NCBI GenBank assembly: GCA_963709175.1
Contig: CAVPVK010000007.1
Location: forward strand, 496,001-560,000
Source of the DNA: JANXQG01 sp963709175
Lineage (GTDB): Bacteria; Planctomycetota; Planctomycetia; Pirellulales; Thermoguttaceae
DNA: 64,000 nt
Direction of reading: 5' to 3'
Made by a program: the position numbers and the translations under genes. The notes beneath the pieces were generated by a model. The model made no database searches. It was not told where the DNA came from and saw only the letters and a list, made by a program, of their open reading frames with translations. Shown in pieces: positions 17,386-26,783 of this stretch; positions within the stretch are counted from its first letter, which is position 1; each line of letters opens with the position of its first letter.

Positions 17386-18126
17386 TCAGTCGATGCCGGT
17401 GACGCCTGCTACTTTCCATTCGACGATGTCAACGAAGTAGCCCATGAAGTCTTCCTCTCCGGTTTTTTCAAATTGGCACGTCCACTTGTCGGATTGCGGG
17501 TCAGCGGGGATTTCGATGTCGCAAAGCTCGAAGTGCCAATCTTGTTTGACGTAATCGGCGAGCGATCTGGAAATCGCTGGCAGAAGTTCGTCGTACTTCT
17601 GCTCGATTCGCCTGAACAGCGATCTTTGCCCGTCCGTCGGACCGGCGGCGGCGGCGTCAATAGAAACCACGACGCATTGTTGGGTCGGCGTAAACACGAC
17701 CTCGCCTGTCCACTCAGAATTCGCGATCCGTCGCAGCTCACCGAATGTTGGATCGACGATCCGAGCTTCAAGCGGTCGTCTCAGCTTGATCGCCCAGTGG
17801 ATTGCACCGATTCCGCCCGCAGCTGCGACCACCATACTACTCGTGGACAACCACATCGAAATCGTTACCAGGCTCGCGTTGCCTTTGACCGCTCCTGAGG
17901 CAAGCTTGCCATCGGGATACATCCAGGCCAGTTGCCCGGCAATCGCGCCGAGTGCCATCAGGAGCGTGCCAGTCGCAAGTGCGAGCAGGCACCAATGTCG
18001 CGTTCGTTGCCAATGAAGGAGAGCAGCGACGATAAAAACGGCCAAGCAGACCGTTTGCAGCCAAGGCAGGAAACTCAAGACATAGTACTTCCACTCGGAC
18101 AGCGCGATAAGAGTTGAAGCTGCCAT
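17386..18126 (-). CDS. Membrane protein with soluble C-terminal domain, unknown
   Basis: 246 residues. Four hydrophobic segments are visible in the first half: YVLSFLPWLQTVCLAVFIVA, CLLALATGTLLMALGAI, VTISMWLSTSSMVVAAAG and part of the linker. The second half is soluble, about 120 residues, with CVVVSIDAAAAGPTDGQRSL and DWHFELCDIEIPADP. I used the ATG at 18126 because membrane segments begin there, although the frame is open further. Not recognised. Confidence 0.65.
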   Translation of the reverse strand: MAASTLIALSEWKYYVLSFLPWLQTVCLAVFIVAALLHWQRTRHWCLLALATGTLLMALGAIAGQLAWMYPDGKLASGAVKGNASLVTISMWLSTSSMVVAAAGGIGAIHWAIKLRRPLEARIVDPTFGELRRIANSEWTGEVVFTPTQQCVVVSIDAAAAGPTDGQRSLFRRIEQKYDELLPAISRSLADYVKQDWHFELCDIEIPADPQSDKWTCQFEKTGEEDFMGYFVDIVEWKVAGVTGID

Positions 18127-18179
18127 CGAATTCAATCTCCTCGAAGCGGACGGAACGTATCCGTCATTGCCCCTGATTC

Positions 18180-18434
18180 TACTCCAGCACGCCCGCCTGC
18201 ACAGCCCCGGGGAAATTCCCAGACGAATGAGCGGGAGACGGCATAGGCTTGGCTGCGATTTCCTTCCTCGGAATGACCAGGACAGCAGTGCCGTAACAAT
18301 GGCCAACGGCAGGAAGACGCCGGCGTTCGCCTTGGCGTGAAACTCGGGCCTTAGGCGTAGTGCAAGCCTGCAAGAAGCAGAAGCAAGCCGATCACACCGG
18401 CCAGAATTCGCCATTTGTGGCTCAGCGATCTCAT
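18180..18434 (-). CDS. Small membrane protein, possibly frameshifted
   Basis: A complete 27-residue frame (MRSLSHKWRILAG, then a Leu-rich membrane helix, ending LHYA) lies at 18351-18434. A second hydrophobic helix (AGVFLPLAIVTALLSWSF) continues in another frame immediately after. Together they look like one two-helix protein of about 80 residues broken by an indel. Nothing else supports function, and confidence is low. Confidence 0.35.
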
Positions 18435-18527
18435 TGTTTACGCCGAGCGGTCCGATCCCCTCCCCCACCCCTGCCAAGGCACTCGGCAACGGGCCACTTC
18501 AAGTATCTGCCGCCAAGGCGGACTGCA

Positions 18528-18543
18528 CAAGCGGGCGGCGTGC
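18528..18543 (+). repeat. Copy 2 of a 16-bp direct repeat
   Basis: Exact second copy of caagcgggcggcgtgc found at 17324. The preceding bases (ccgccaaggcggactgca) form a small ccgcc/ggcgg hairpin. Confidence 0.5.
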
Positions 18544-18591
18544 AAAGCGACCAGTGGTTACCTGCAATGTCGGCAACGAATAGGCCGGCGG

Positions 18592-19107
18592 TCAAGGCAT
18601 GCGAGGCCAAAGGAAGAGATACACGCCGATAGCGAACAGCCCGGCGATCAGCAGCCACCGCAGCCAGTGCGGCCATCCCGAAATTCGATATTCGCACGAC
18701 GGCGCCGCCTGCCAACCGTATCGGATGCCAAGGCCGAGGAGCACCGCCGATGCGAGCCACAACCCATTGAGTGCTTGGTAGCCGTAGTGAAACCGCCACA
18801 ACAGCCAGGTCGCCGCACCGGCCGCATGTCCGAATGTCACTGCGATGCTAAGAATCAGGGCCAGTACATCCGGCGACAGCAGGATAATTCCCACGAAGAC
18901 CGCGATCCAGGCCACGATGCCTACGACGAAGGCTAGTGGGTGAATCTGAAGCAGATGGTTGAACGTCGGGGAGCCCTCGTTGACTCGAAGGTAATCACCA
19001 GCCCAATATTCGGCCGATTGGCCCAATAGGGTCGCCGTGACGTCGAGAGCACAAAGCAATAGCGGCGGCAAACAAAGGCCCAGCAGGCGATTTCTAAATC
19101 CAGTCAT
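18592..19107 (-). CDS. Integral membrane protein, unknown
   Basis: 171 residues, almost entirely membrane-embedded. Hydrophobic segments run at about residues 8-28, 55-77, 80-102, 115-130 and 145-165. The motif HLLQIHPLAFVVG contains two His that could face the membrane interface. No family is recognised. It sits in a group of small unknown genes with the same orientation. Confidence 0.65.
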   Translation of the reverse strand: MTGFRNRLLGLCLPPLLLCALDVTATLLGQSAEYWAGDYLRVNEGSPTFNHLLQIHPLAFVVGIVAWIAVFVGIILLSPDVLALILSIAVTFGHAAGAATWLLWRFHYGYQALNGLWLASAVLLGLGIRYGWQAAPSCEYRISGWPHWLRWLLIAGLFAIGVYLFLWPRMP

Positions 19108-19208
19108 CGATGTGACTCCTTTTTACCGAGGATAGTCAACCCGCGGCCCCGAAGTCCAGCCAGCGGGTGGCGGACCGCTCGGCTTACGTGCCGTCTTGGG
19201 CAGCGAGG

Positions 19209-20093
19209 TTATGGCGATCGCTCCCAATACTTCTTCAGCAGCAGATGAAGGTCTTCGTCGCGTGAATAGAACTGTTCTTCCAGGTCGCGGAGAGCCTCAA
19301 GCTGGTCCAGAGTAAACTTGTCGAGTTGCAACCTGCGCCCTTTCAAATCCAAGGCTGGCTTGCCGCCCGGAAATAAACGGCATGCCGATTCCATCATTGA
19401 GGCCGTCTTGCTGGCGCCGATGGTGCGGAGGTCTATGGCAGTCTGGACCGCATTGTCGCCGCTCGAATTGAAAAGGAACTGATGGAAGCCTCCGTTGTCC
19501 ACCTCCGTTATCAGCCAGGAAATATTCCATACGACTCGACGCTTTTCTGACTCGTTGCCGGTTATGTTCCGCATCAGGTTATCGACGAACGTCTCGGCGT
19601 CTTTATCGGGTTTATGGTGCGGGAGCGGCTCCTTGGGAGGACCAAATTCACGCACCAGCAATTCCTTGAGTTCGGCGTCGGTGAGTCTTGAGTCTGTAAC
19701 CGAGCAACGGCTCAGGACCGTCAAAGTGCGTAGATCGCCCCACTTTGTCTCGAACTCCGTTGGACGGGGCTGGTCGAGCAAAAAGACGCTTTGGCAGACT
19801 CGCATGTCTTGGCCATGGATCTCGTAGATGCCGGTTGAATCGAAATGCTTGGGGGACTGGGACGCATCGACTAGGAGCTGGGATTCGCTAATGTTGTCAT
19901 CGCGGACGACAGTGAGGCGGTCAGGGCGGACTGCCCACAGTTCGCGATCGCGGTGTTTCGGTTGGCCATTCGTCTGCCTCCATACCACCTTCCAGACCCC
20001 GAGAATCTCATTATCCGGCTTTCCTCGTCGATACGCATACAAAGCCAGGACGACACCGACCACGATCAGGATCAACCAAGATGGTCGCTTCAT
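19209..20093 (-). CDS. Anchored protein with DUF4375 (DMP19-like) domain
   Basis: 294 residues: a single N-terminal membrane helix (LILIVVGVVLALYAY), a lipocalin-like segment beginning NEILGVWKVVWRQTNG (about residues 28-125), and a C-terminal DUF4375-type domain with EVDNGGFHQFLFNSSGD and AIDLRTIGASKTASMM. DUF4375 proteins are often bacterial immunity- or metabolism-linked proteins of unknown biochemistry. The N-terminal segment resembles secreted planctomycete domains that begin with G-x-W. The upstream extension to 20711 in the same frame is antisense to the papain-like gene and was dropped. Confidence 0.75.
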   Translation of the reverse strand: MKRPSWLILIVVGVVLALYAYRRGKPDNEILGVWKVVWRQTNGQPKHRDRELWAVRPDRLTVVRDDNISESQLLVDASQSPKHFDSTGIYEIHGQDMRVCQSVFLLDQPRPTEFETKWGDLRTLTVLSRCSVTDSRLTDAELKELLVREFGPPKEPLPHHKPDKDAETFVDNLMRNITGNESEKRRVVWNISWLITEVDNGGFHQFLFNSSGDNAVQTAIDLRTIGASKTASMMESACRLFPGGKPALDLKGRRLQLDKFTLDQLEALRDLEEQFYSRDEDLHLLLKKYWERSP

Positions 20094-20321
20094 AGTCCCA
20101 GTCGCTCCAGCGGCTTTCCGGTCGAGAGCGAGCAATCTCGCCACTGTCCGTAGTATAACGTCCCGCCGATACCCCTGGCAATCATCCGGCCAGACCCCGC
20201 TGGGGCACGGCGTCGCCAACGGCCCGGGAGCGGTACCAGGCTGGTAACGGACGTCACAAATCTGGCCCGGAGACCGACCTCTGCTAAAATACACGCGGTA
20301 CCGATTCAATGGGGCTATGCC

Positions 20322-21554
20322 ATGTGCTACATTCGAAGCGCGATGCTGTGCGGAATTCTGACGGCTGCTGTAAATCACCTGCCGGACACGATGGCTGCTG
20401 AAACGCTCCCCGCGAAGATCGATTTGACTCCAGAGTACGAGCGGCTCGGCATCCTTCCGGAATTGCAGGGAGACCGCGACGTCTGTTCGCTGTTCGCAAT
20501 AACCGGGGTCGCCGATTTTGAAGCTGCTCGACATTCGCTTGGCCCGCAGCCACGCCTCTCGGAGGAGTTCCTGATCTGGGCCGCCAAAGCTGCAACGGGC
20601 AAGACTCGTGAGCAGGCGATGTTCTATGAAGCTGCCTGCGGCCTGAACACGCGAGGAATATGCGATCGGTCGTTGATGCCTTACCTCATGTCGAGCCATC
20701 CACAGCAGCAACCCTCACGCAAGGCAATCGCCGACGCCAGGCAGCGGGCCGAGCGGTGGCAGGTCCAGTGGATTCGACGTTGGGACGTGAGTCGCCCCCT
20801 GAGCGACGGGCAGTTCTTTGGACTGAAACGGGCCTTGGCCAACGGTCACCCGGTCGCGTGCGGCCTTCGTTGGCCCAAGTCGTTGAAGGGATCTGCGATT
20901 CTATCGGACAACCCGCCGGGAGGCGTATTTGACGGTCATAGCATCGTGCTTGTCGGCTATGTTGACGACGCGGCGGCTCCGGGTGGTGACATTTTTCGCT
21001 TCCGCAACAGTTTCGGACCCAACTGGGGCGAACACGGTTACGGAACGATGTCGTACGCCTACATCCGCAAGTGTGCCAATGACGCCCTTTGGCTAGGGTT
21101 CGGCAAACCGGGCTCGGAGCGGCCCGTTGAACGCTTCGAAGCCGAGTCGTTGCCGATTGTGCATTACCAGAACTGCAACGCCATTCCCCAGAGCATGGGT
21201 GATTTTGAAGGGAATCTCTGGAGCCGAGGCAAGCAGCTTTTCTGCATGGCAAAACGAGGCGGCTACGTGGAGCTAGCCTTTAACGTGCATCAGGCGGGAT
21301 ACTATCGCGTGCGATTGCTGGCCACAGCAGCGCCCGACTACGGCAAGATCGGCGTGGAATTGGACGGAGCGACCGCGGGCGCAGACTTCGATCTGTACTC
21401 TGGCCGTGTCTGCCCAACGGGTTCCCTGGAACTTGGCCAACACGATCTGGCTGCGGGCAAGCACCGCCTACGATGCACCGCAGTTGGAAAGAACCCAGCC
21501 TCCGGCAATTTCTTATTTGGCCTTGATGCCATTGACTTGTTGGTAAAGCAATGA
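20322..21554 (+). CDS. Papain-like (C1) cysteine protease with C-terminal binding domain
   Basis: 410 residues. A short hydrophobic N-terminus may be a signal. The C1 catalytic set is complete: Cys55 in RDVCSLFAITGVADFE, His206 in DGHSIVLVGYVDD, and Asn229 in FRNSFGPNWGEHGYG. Family similarity covers residues about 35-260. Residues 275-410 form a beta-rich module (HQAGYYRVRLLATAAP, LELGQHDLAAGKHRL) like carbohydrate-binding or xanthan-lyase-type domains. No propeptide domain is obvious. It probably degrades extracellular or surface protein. Its strand is opposite to its small neighbours. Confidence 0.85.
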   Translation: MCYIRSAMLCGILTAAVNHLPDTMAAETLPAKIDLTPEYERLGILPELQGDRDVCSLFAITGVADFEAARHSLGPQPRLSEEFLIWAAKAATGKTREQAMFYEAACGLNTRGICDRSLMPYLMSSHPQQQPSRKAIADARQRAERWQVQWIRRWDVSRPLSDGQFFGLKRALANGHPVACGLRWPKSLKGSAILSDNPPGGVFDGHSIVLVGYVDDAAAPGGDIFRFRNSFGPNWGEHGYGTMSYAYIRKCANDALWLGFGKPGSERPVERFEAESLPIVHYQNCNAIPQSMGDFEGNLWSRGKQLFCMAKRGGYVELAFNVHQAGYYRVRLLATAAPDYGKIGVELDGATAGADFDLYSGRVCPTGSLELGQHDLAAGKHRLRCTAVGKNPASGNFLFGLDAIDLLVKQ

Positions 21555-21659
21555 ACCCGGGTACGGGGGCCGGCTCCCCGCTTGCGGTTTACGGCCGTCA
21601 GGCCGAATCCAAAGGCGGGCTGCCTCGTTGTTCTTTTCGGCCTCCTTCTTCGCATCGCC

Positions 21660-22139
21660 CTATGATTCTAACCGCCGGATTCGCTCACGGGCTCTCCTGG
21701 ACCGCCTCAACAGCCCAGTTGTTTTCCAGTTCAATACCGCGACGGAATACGCCAACCTCACCTGCCTCCAAAAGACGTGTAGAGCGAGGGGCACTTCAAT
21801 CGAAAACGAGATCTGCTGCCAGCCACGCCCTGCGGCCTGCTTGCCAGGACCAGGAAAGAACGCATTTACGACTTCCCGATAGGTAAAGTAACCATAGCAC
21901 GGCGTGAGAAGTACCACGAGAAGGACGGCTAACATCCACAAGCCAGGTTCACTCCGCCATCGCCTCAGACCTATGCTGAATGCACCGAGTCCGAAGAGTG
22001 CGAAGCCGAGAATACCGCCAAATCGCGGCCACGCTGGTGGCATGGCGAAAGACAGAACCATTAAGGCAAGTCCGCCGAGAAAACACCGAGCCCAACGACT
22101 AACGATGCGGTCGGTCTCGTATTCAGAAAGGCGGAACAT
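21660..22139 (-). CDS. Membrane protein, unknown
   Basis: 159 residues with three membrane helices (about 18-34, 40-60 and 68-88) and a basic C-terminal end containing RRSRRARERIRR. A segment of about 40 residues between helices and tail is amphipathic. No family is recognised. It forms a minus-strand cluster with the next small gene. Confidence 0.6.
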   Translation of the reverse strand: MFRLSEYETDRIVSRWARCFLGGLALMVLSFAMPPAWPRFGGILGFALFGLGAFSIGLRRWRSEPGLWMLAVLLVVLLTPCYGYFTYREVVNAFFPGPGKQAAGRGWQQISFSIEVPLALHVFWRQVRLAYSVAVLNWKTTGLLRRSRRARERIRRLES

Positions 22140-22242
22140 GTGCTCTTTCTAAACCAGTTTACACGCGTCATCGCAGGCAGCGGTAAAAACGGTCATGGAC
22201 CTCCAGATAGCCGACGTGTTCCGATCCCATATCCAGGTCTCC

Positions 22243-22560
22243 CTACGGTATCGTGATCGTATGAGGCTGGTGATACTGGTATATGTACAGCGACACGAGA
22301 ACAACAAGTCCCAAAGCCAGCCATGCTGGACGAGCAGCCTCGGAATCCTCTCGTCGTTTCGGTCGAGAAACCCTAATCAGTCGAAATTCGACGCGGGGCT
22401 CGACAACGGCGATTGTCGGGAACCAGTGGTCGTCTGCGGCGGAGATCATCGGGCTATCCTCGAAGATCGGCGGCAACTGCCGCAGTTCCACAAGCGGAAG
22501 TACGCATAGAATGCCAGCCGCAACGAAACTGACCAGCTCACGAATAAACTGAGGAACCAT
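22243..22560 (-). CDS. Small two-helix membrane protein, unknown
   Basis: 105 residues: an N-terminal helix (LVSFVAAGILCVLPLV), a polar middle, a basic stretch (RPKRREDSEAARP) and a C-terminal helix (WLALGLVVLVSLYIYQY). It lies head-to-tail with the preceding small membrane gene. The two-helix topology makes a random frame less likely. Confidence 0.5.
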   Translation of the reverse strand: MVPQFIRELVSFVAAGILCVLPLVELRQLPPIFEDSPMISAADDHWFPTIAVVEPRVEFRLIRVSRPKRREDSEAARPAWLALGLVVLVSLYIYQYHQPHTITIP

Positions 22561-22901
22561 GGCAGCGTCTCTTCAACAGCTAGGCAGTCTACACTCGCCA
22601 ACCCAGCTTGGCAACCAGCCCAGCCCACGATCCGATCCACCGCAAGGCGTACGCAGCCCGCCGGGCGGCTTGCACGATCGGCTGCAAAGGCAGGGAGCCT
22701 GGTGCTGGCTGGCGGTTGCTTGCGAGACCTGCGGGATCTACACGCAATGCCGAGTTCTTTCGCTCAGACCGTCCGTGGGGGACAATCCAAATCGGCTCCC
22801 GCGACAATTTCCTTAGGCCCGATTTGCAGGCCGCGAATCCCGATGCCATAATCTTCGATAACCGACGCAACCATCGCTAGCAATCCACAAGGAGCCCAGC
22901 T
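22561..22901. other. Intergenic region, nothing seen
   Basis: About 340 bp between a minus-strand small gene and the GH43-like gene. Short frames exist on both strands, but none has coding character or a ribosome site. No clear promoter or hairpin was recognised. Confidence 0.5.
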
Positions 22902-23915
22902 ATGTCGTCGCGTACCACGAAGCCCATTCTCGTCCTCACAACGCTCTCACTGCCGATGCTGGCAGCCTGGCTGTACGCCGCCGATCCGATCGTCGCCAGC
23001 GTCAGCAACGTCTCGCCTCGCCGCGACACCGCGGGGAACATCCTGGACGCCCATGATGGTTGCCTCCAGAAGTTCGGCGACCGATATTACCTCTACGGCA
23101 CGGCCTACGGCAAGGCCGATGGCTTTGGCAAGGCCAACCGTTATCGGTGCTACAGCTCGCGTGACCTGATGGCATGGACGGCAGAAGGCGACCTACTTAA
23201 AGACCCGCCGGCAGGCGTCTACTACCGCCCCTACGTCGTCTATAACGGGGCGACCCGAAAGTACGTGTGCTGGTATAACTGGTATCCGACGCTCTGGAAC
23301 GGCCAGTTCGGCGTAGCCGTCAGCGACACAGCTCAGGGGCCGTTCGTGATCCATAACGCAAACGTGCGAGTATCGCAGCCCAGCCCGGGCGACCTTGGGT
23401 TGTTCGTCGATGCCGACGGGGCGGGCTACGTCATCTACACGTCCATCGCCAAGAACCACGCTATCTCCATCGAGCGACTTACGGACGATTACCTTGCGTC
23501 CACGCAGGCGAACAGCGGCGTGCTTGGCACAGGCTGCGAAGCCCCGGTGCTCTTCAAGCGGCAGGGCACATACTATGCCCTGTTCGACAACTGCTGTTGT
23601 TTCTGCCCCGAGGGCAGCGGTGTCCGCGTCTACACGGCCTCGAGGCCTTTGGGACCATACACCACCAAAAAACCTCTGAACATCAACCGCGACGCCAAAG
23701 GCGCGCCGATCATTCACGCCCAGCAGACGCATGTCGCCCAGATTCCGACGCCCGCCGGTATTGCTTGTATCTGGATGGGCGATCGCTGGCAGTCGGCGGC
23801 GGACAAGATCAAGGGCCACGACTTTCAGTATTGGACTCCGCTGGATTTCACGCCGGATGGCGGTATCGTGCCGATGAAGCGAGCCGATGACTGGAAGATT
23901 GAGTTGCTCAGATGA
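22902..23915 (+). CDS. Secreted GH43-like glycoside hydrolase
   Basis: 337 residues with a signal peptide (LVLTTLSLPMLAAWLYA). The five-bladed beta-propeller of glycoside hydrolase family 43 is indicated by NILDAHDGCLQKFGDRYYLYG, with the base Asp in DAHDG, the second acid around PSPGDLGLFVDADG, and the proton donor Glu in GTGCEAPVLFKRQGTYY. A Cys cluster (DNCCCFCPEG) in one loop is unusual. GH43 enzymes release arabinose, xylose or galactose from plant or algal polymers. Clear start, single gene. Confidence 0.82.
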   Translation: MSSRTTKPILVLTTLSLPMLAAWLYAADPIVASVSNVSPRRDTAGNILDAHDGCLQKFGDRYYLYGTAYGKADGFGKANRYRCYSSRDLMAWTAEGDLLKDPPAGVYYRPYVVYNGATRKYVCWYNWYPTLWNGQFGVAVSDTAQGPFVIHNANVRVSQPSPGDLGLFVDADGAGYVIYTSIAKNHAISIERLTDDYLASTQANSGVLGTGCEAPVLFKRQGTYYALFDNCCCFCPEGSGVRVYTASRPLGPYTTKKPLNINRDAKGAPIIHAQQTHVAQIPTPAGIACIWMGDRWQSAADKIKGHDFQYWTPLDFTPDGGIVPMKRADDWKIELLR

Positions 23916-24004
23916 ATCGCCGCTAAAGTCTGTTGAGCAAATGCTCTCCATTGAGGCCCCGGTTTGGCAGCCTTCGTTGCGGATGCCCGCCCGTTATCCG
24001 TCAC

Positions 24005-24529
24005 CTAGTCCATGTGTTCTAGGGCATCATTCCGATAAACGCCGTTCACGAGGATGGTAGCCCCCCAGCCGACGACCCGCCGATTGCCCGTATCTACGTC
24101 ATGCCACCGCTCACAAAGTTCTTCGTCGCCCAGCCAAGTTCGGCTGAAGCTAGCTGGGTCTTCAAAAATGATCCGGTTCTCGTCATGTCCGATCGCTACA
24201 ACCCAGTGCCCGTCATTCCATAGCTTGCTATAGTGACGATTCGAGTTACGATAGGCTTGCAGCGTGACGATCGTGGGATGGCCGGCGTCGATCGCCCGCC
24301 GCAGGTCGTCAGGCTGCATGCGGCGATTGACCCTGTGCGGAATGCCGTAGTAGCGGAGCACACGGACGACGTCCGTCGTATCGGTACCATTCTTGTTCGT
24401 GCAGGCGAGAATTACCACGCGGTCCTCCCTCTCCCGCACTCCCGCATAGACGAGCACGGACACGAGGGCGTTTGCTCCGCAATCGAAGTTGAAAACCTGT
24501 CGTGTCTCGGGATAGGGGAGTATTTTCAT
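24005..24529 (-). CDS. C39-like cysteine peptidase
   Basis: 174 residues of the peptidase C39-like family. Catalytic Cys17 is in FNFDCGANALVSVLVYAG, His108 in NDGHWVVAIGHDENRI and Asp124 in IFEDP, the usual order for this fold. There is no signal peptide and no ABC transporter domain, so it is a stand-alone protein, probably cytoplasmic. Its ATG overlaps the stop of the upstream frame (ATGA), so they form a coupled pair. Possible target: leader peptides or peptide modifications; none can be named. Confidence 0.82.
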   Translation of the reverse strand: MKILPYPETRQVFNFDCGANALVSVLVYAGVREREDRVVILACTNKNGTDTTDVVRVLRYYGIPHRVNRRMQPDDLRRAIDAGHPTIVTLQAYRNSNRHYSKLWNDGHWVVAIGHDENRIIFEDPASFSRTWLGDEELCERWHDVDTGNRRVVGWGATILVNGVYRNDALEHMD

Positions 24530-24822
24530 TTGTGGCTTCCCGGTAGGAAGTTGTCGGTGAAGCGATCCGTCAGGAAGGCGTCATGGAAAGTATAGATCGC
24601 GTCCAGCGGGTGCTGGTCAACCCCGGCTTCTACGGCCTTCCTGGCCAAAACCGATGAATCTTCTGCGATCGCCAGGCGTCCCCACGCAGCCACCACGTTG
24701 CTACGCCAGGCAAATCCGGCAGCCCTTTCCTGCCGGTGGAGGGCTTTTTCGTTGGCATTACCACCAAAGGCGGAAAACGGGCGTGCCGTTTGAAAGCCAA
24801 GGTAGCTTTCGTGAATGCAAGC
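24526..24822 (-). CDS. Unknown reading frame upstream of the C39-like gene, start unclear
   Basis: An open frame with no ATG, about 98 codons after an in-frame TAG, ends in a TGA that overlaps the start of the C39-like gene. The encoded sequence has globular character (HESYLGFQTARPFSAFGG, VAAWGRLAIAED, IYTFHDAFLTDRFTDNFLPG). The tight ATGA coupling argues that it is translated, perhaps from a GTG near 24697, or that an indel near 24820 removed its true start. Family not recognised. Confidence 0.4.
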   Translation of the reverse strand, partial: ACIHESYLGFQTARPFSAFGGNANEKALHRQERAAGFAWRSNVVAAWGRLAIAEDSSVLARKAVEAGVDQHPLDAIYTFHDAFLTDRFTDNFLPGSHK

Positions 24823-24933
24823 CTATCATGGGATTGGCGGAATCATTTCTCGCCGCCAAACGTCTATTCCAGGGCCTGGCGGACTCGCGGGGCCTGAAGT
24901 ACGATAGATCATAACACTAGTGAGGTAATTATC

Positions 24934-26442
24934 ATGCTTAGTCGTCTGTTCTGGCCTTCTCTGGGGCTGTTTGTAGTTTTTTTGGCACCTGCCCAAGCTG
25001 CCGTCGATCTGGTCACATTGCCTACCCGGGAAGGCACGCAGCTTACGATTTACAATTCTGAAGACATTACCATGGTCCGCGAGCACCGCTTGCTGACCGT
25101 GAAGGAAGGCGTAAACCGCATCCAGTTTTCCTGGGCCAATACGCTCATCGACCCGACTTCCATCGAATTCCGCATCCTCGATCAGCAGGACAAGGTCGAC
25201 CTGGTCGATACCACCTTCCCGGCGGGTCGTAATGAAGCTTTGCAGTGGAACATCAAGAGCCAGATTTCCGGCAAAATACCGGTCGAGATTCGTTACTTCA
25301 CCAGCGGCATCACGTGGGCCGCAGATTACGTGGGCGTCGCCAATGAAGACGAAACCAAGCTCAACGTGACCGGTTACGTTCGCGTCTTCAACAACTCGGG
25401 CGAACTCTACGACAATGCCCAGACCCGGATGGTGGTGGGTAATATCAACCTGGTCGAGAAGATCGCCGACCTGGCGAGAAGACCGCCGCCGGGCCAGCCT
25501 GTCCCCACCGCAGCCCCAGCAGCTCCTGCACCGGCGATGCCAAAAGCGGCCGCCAAGGAACGTGCCTTTAGTGACTCGATCCTGGAGGCGGAGCAACCTG
25601 CAAGAAAACCGGAGGCACCAAAGGAAGTCGTGAAGCAGGGCCTTTCCGAGTATTTCCTCTTTACGATCGAGGGCCGGGAGGACATCAAAGACAAGGAACC
25701 CAAGCGACTCATAGCCCTTAAAGCGGCTGAGGTGCCTTTGGAATGTCTCTACAAGCTCACCGATCGCGACGGGGACACGCAGCAGTTCACCAAATTCTAT
25801 CGCTTCAAGAACGTCAAGCTGCTCGACGAGAAGGGCAAGGAGAAGAAACTCTCCGCCATGGAGAATCTTGGTCTGTCGCCTTTGCCCAACGGCATAGTGC
25901 GGCTCTTCTCGGAGTACATGAACAAGGACCTGGCCTACGTCGGCGGTACGGAAACAAAGTATGTTCCCATCGGCGACCGGGTCGAGGTAAACGTGGGTCC
26001 CGACAAGGACATCACCGTTCACCGCCGACTCAAGGACCAGCAGACCTCGAATGTCGTGGTCCGGCAGTATAAGCGGCGACTGGACGACAACTTCGTGCTT
26101 TACTACGATCTTACGGACTTTGATGAGACGTACTACTTCGAGGAGGAACTGGTCTCGGGCAAGCCGGTCGATGCCAAAGTGGAGTTGGAACGGAAGTTTG
26201 ACGCCAATGTCGTGCTATGGGGCCCCGACGGGCAACCGAAAGGCTGGGACTCCAATGCCGAAGGGGCCTACGTCGATTTGCACCAGGTCCCCGGTCGAGT
26301 CGAGCGGGTGGACCAGAACCACGTAAAGTATTTCCTCGATCTTAAGCCCGGCAAAAAGCAGCTTGTGGACTACAAGGTCACCTATAAGCGTCGCAAGCAG
26401 GGGCCGGAACTCAACACGGAGCGAAAGCGAGAGCCGCTGTAG
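24934..26442 (+). CDS. Secreted DUF4139-domain protein
   Basis: 502 residues with a signal peptide (LGLFVVFLAPAQA). The mature part is beta-rich and begins VDLVTLPTREGTQLTIYN, followed by FSWANTLIDPTSIEFRIL, FTSGITWAADYVGV, and a Pro/Ala-rich linker (residues about 183-215). The DUF4139-like C-terminal half follows, with LSEYFLFTIEGREDIKDKEP. These proteins are outer-envelope or periplasmic beta-sandwich proteins of unclear role, related to mucoidy-inhibitor proteins. A truncated second copy follows directly, so this was once a tandem pair. Confidence 0.8.
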   Translation: MLSRLFWPSLGLFVVFLAPAQAAVDLVTLPTREGTQLTIYNSEDITMVREHRLLTVKEGVNRIQFSWANTLIDPTSIEFRILDQQDKVDLVDTTFPAGRNEALQWNIKSQISGKIPVEIRYFTSGITWAADYVGVANEDETKLNVTGYVRVFNNSGELYDNAQTRMVVGNINLVEKIADLARRPPPGQPVPTAAPAAPAPAMPKAAAKERAFSDSILEAEQPARKPEAPKEVVKQGLSEYFLFTIEGREDIKDKEPKRLIALKAAEVPLECLYKLTDRDGDTQQFTKFYRFKNVKLLDEKGKEKKLSAMENLGLSPLPNGIVRLFSEYMNKDLAYVGGTETKYVPIGDRVEVNVGPDKDITVHRRLKDQQTSNVVVRQYKRRLDDNFVLYYDLTDFDETYYFEEELVSGKPVDAKVELERKFDANVVLWGPDGQPKGWDSNAEGAYVDLHQVPGRVERVDQNHVKYFLDLKPGKKQLVDYKVTYKRRKQGPELNTERKREPL

Positions 26443-26510
26443 TGCAACCGTTTGACATTTCCGCCCGTTGCCGCTTAACAGAACACGAGAATTCTGAACG
26501 GACCAAAGCT

Positions 26511-26783
26511 ATGAAGATCACGCTTACGATCGTCCTCGCCGGCACGCTGCTGCTAGCCGCCATCCCTGCCCAAGCCCGTATCAAGCTCACAACCCTGCCG
26601 GAACGGGCCGGCTCCACGACTAGCTTCCTACCCGATTGCCTGATAACGGTTTTGCTTCGCTGGTCGGGTTGGTTTCTCACACACGTGCTGATTCGACACC
26701 TTTTTCGCGATCCACCCGGATCACCGGACTTTTTCCCAACGGGCGGATATCACGCTCGGCTCGATATTGATTCGCGACATTAG
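26511..26783 (+). pseudogene. Truncated tandem copy of the DUF4139 protein
   Basis: The frame starts with its own signal peptide (MKITLTIVLAGTLLLAAIPA) and then IKLTTLPERAG, matching the VDLVTLPTREG start of the preceding gene. After about 33 residues all similarity stops near 26610, and the frame runs on as unrelated sequence overlapping the end of mgtC. A deletion or rearrangement junction therefore lies near 26610. Confidence 0.6.

Noticed and set aside
24826..26022. 398-residue minus-strand frame
   Set aside because: Antisense to the DUF4139 gene; open only because of biased codon usage at high GC.
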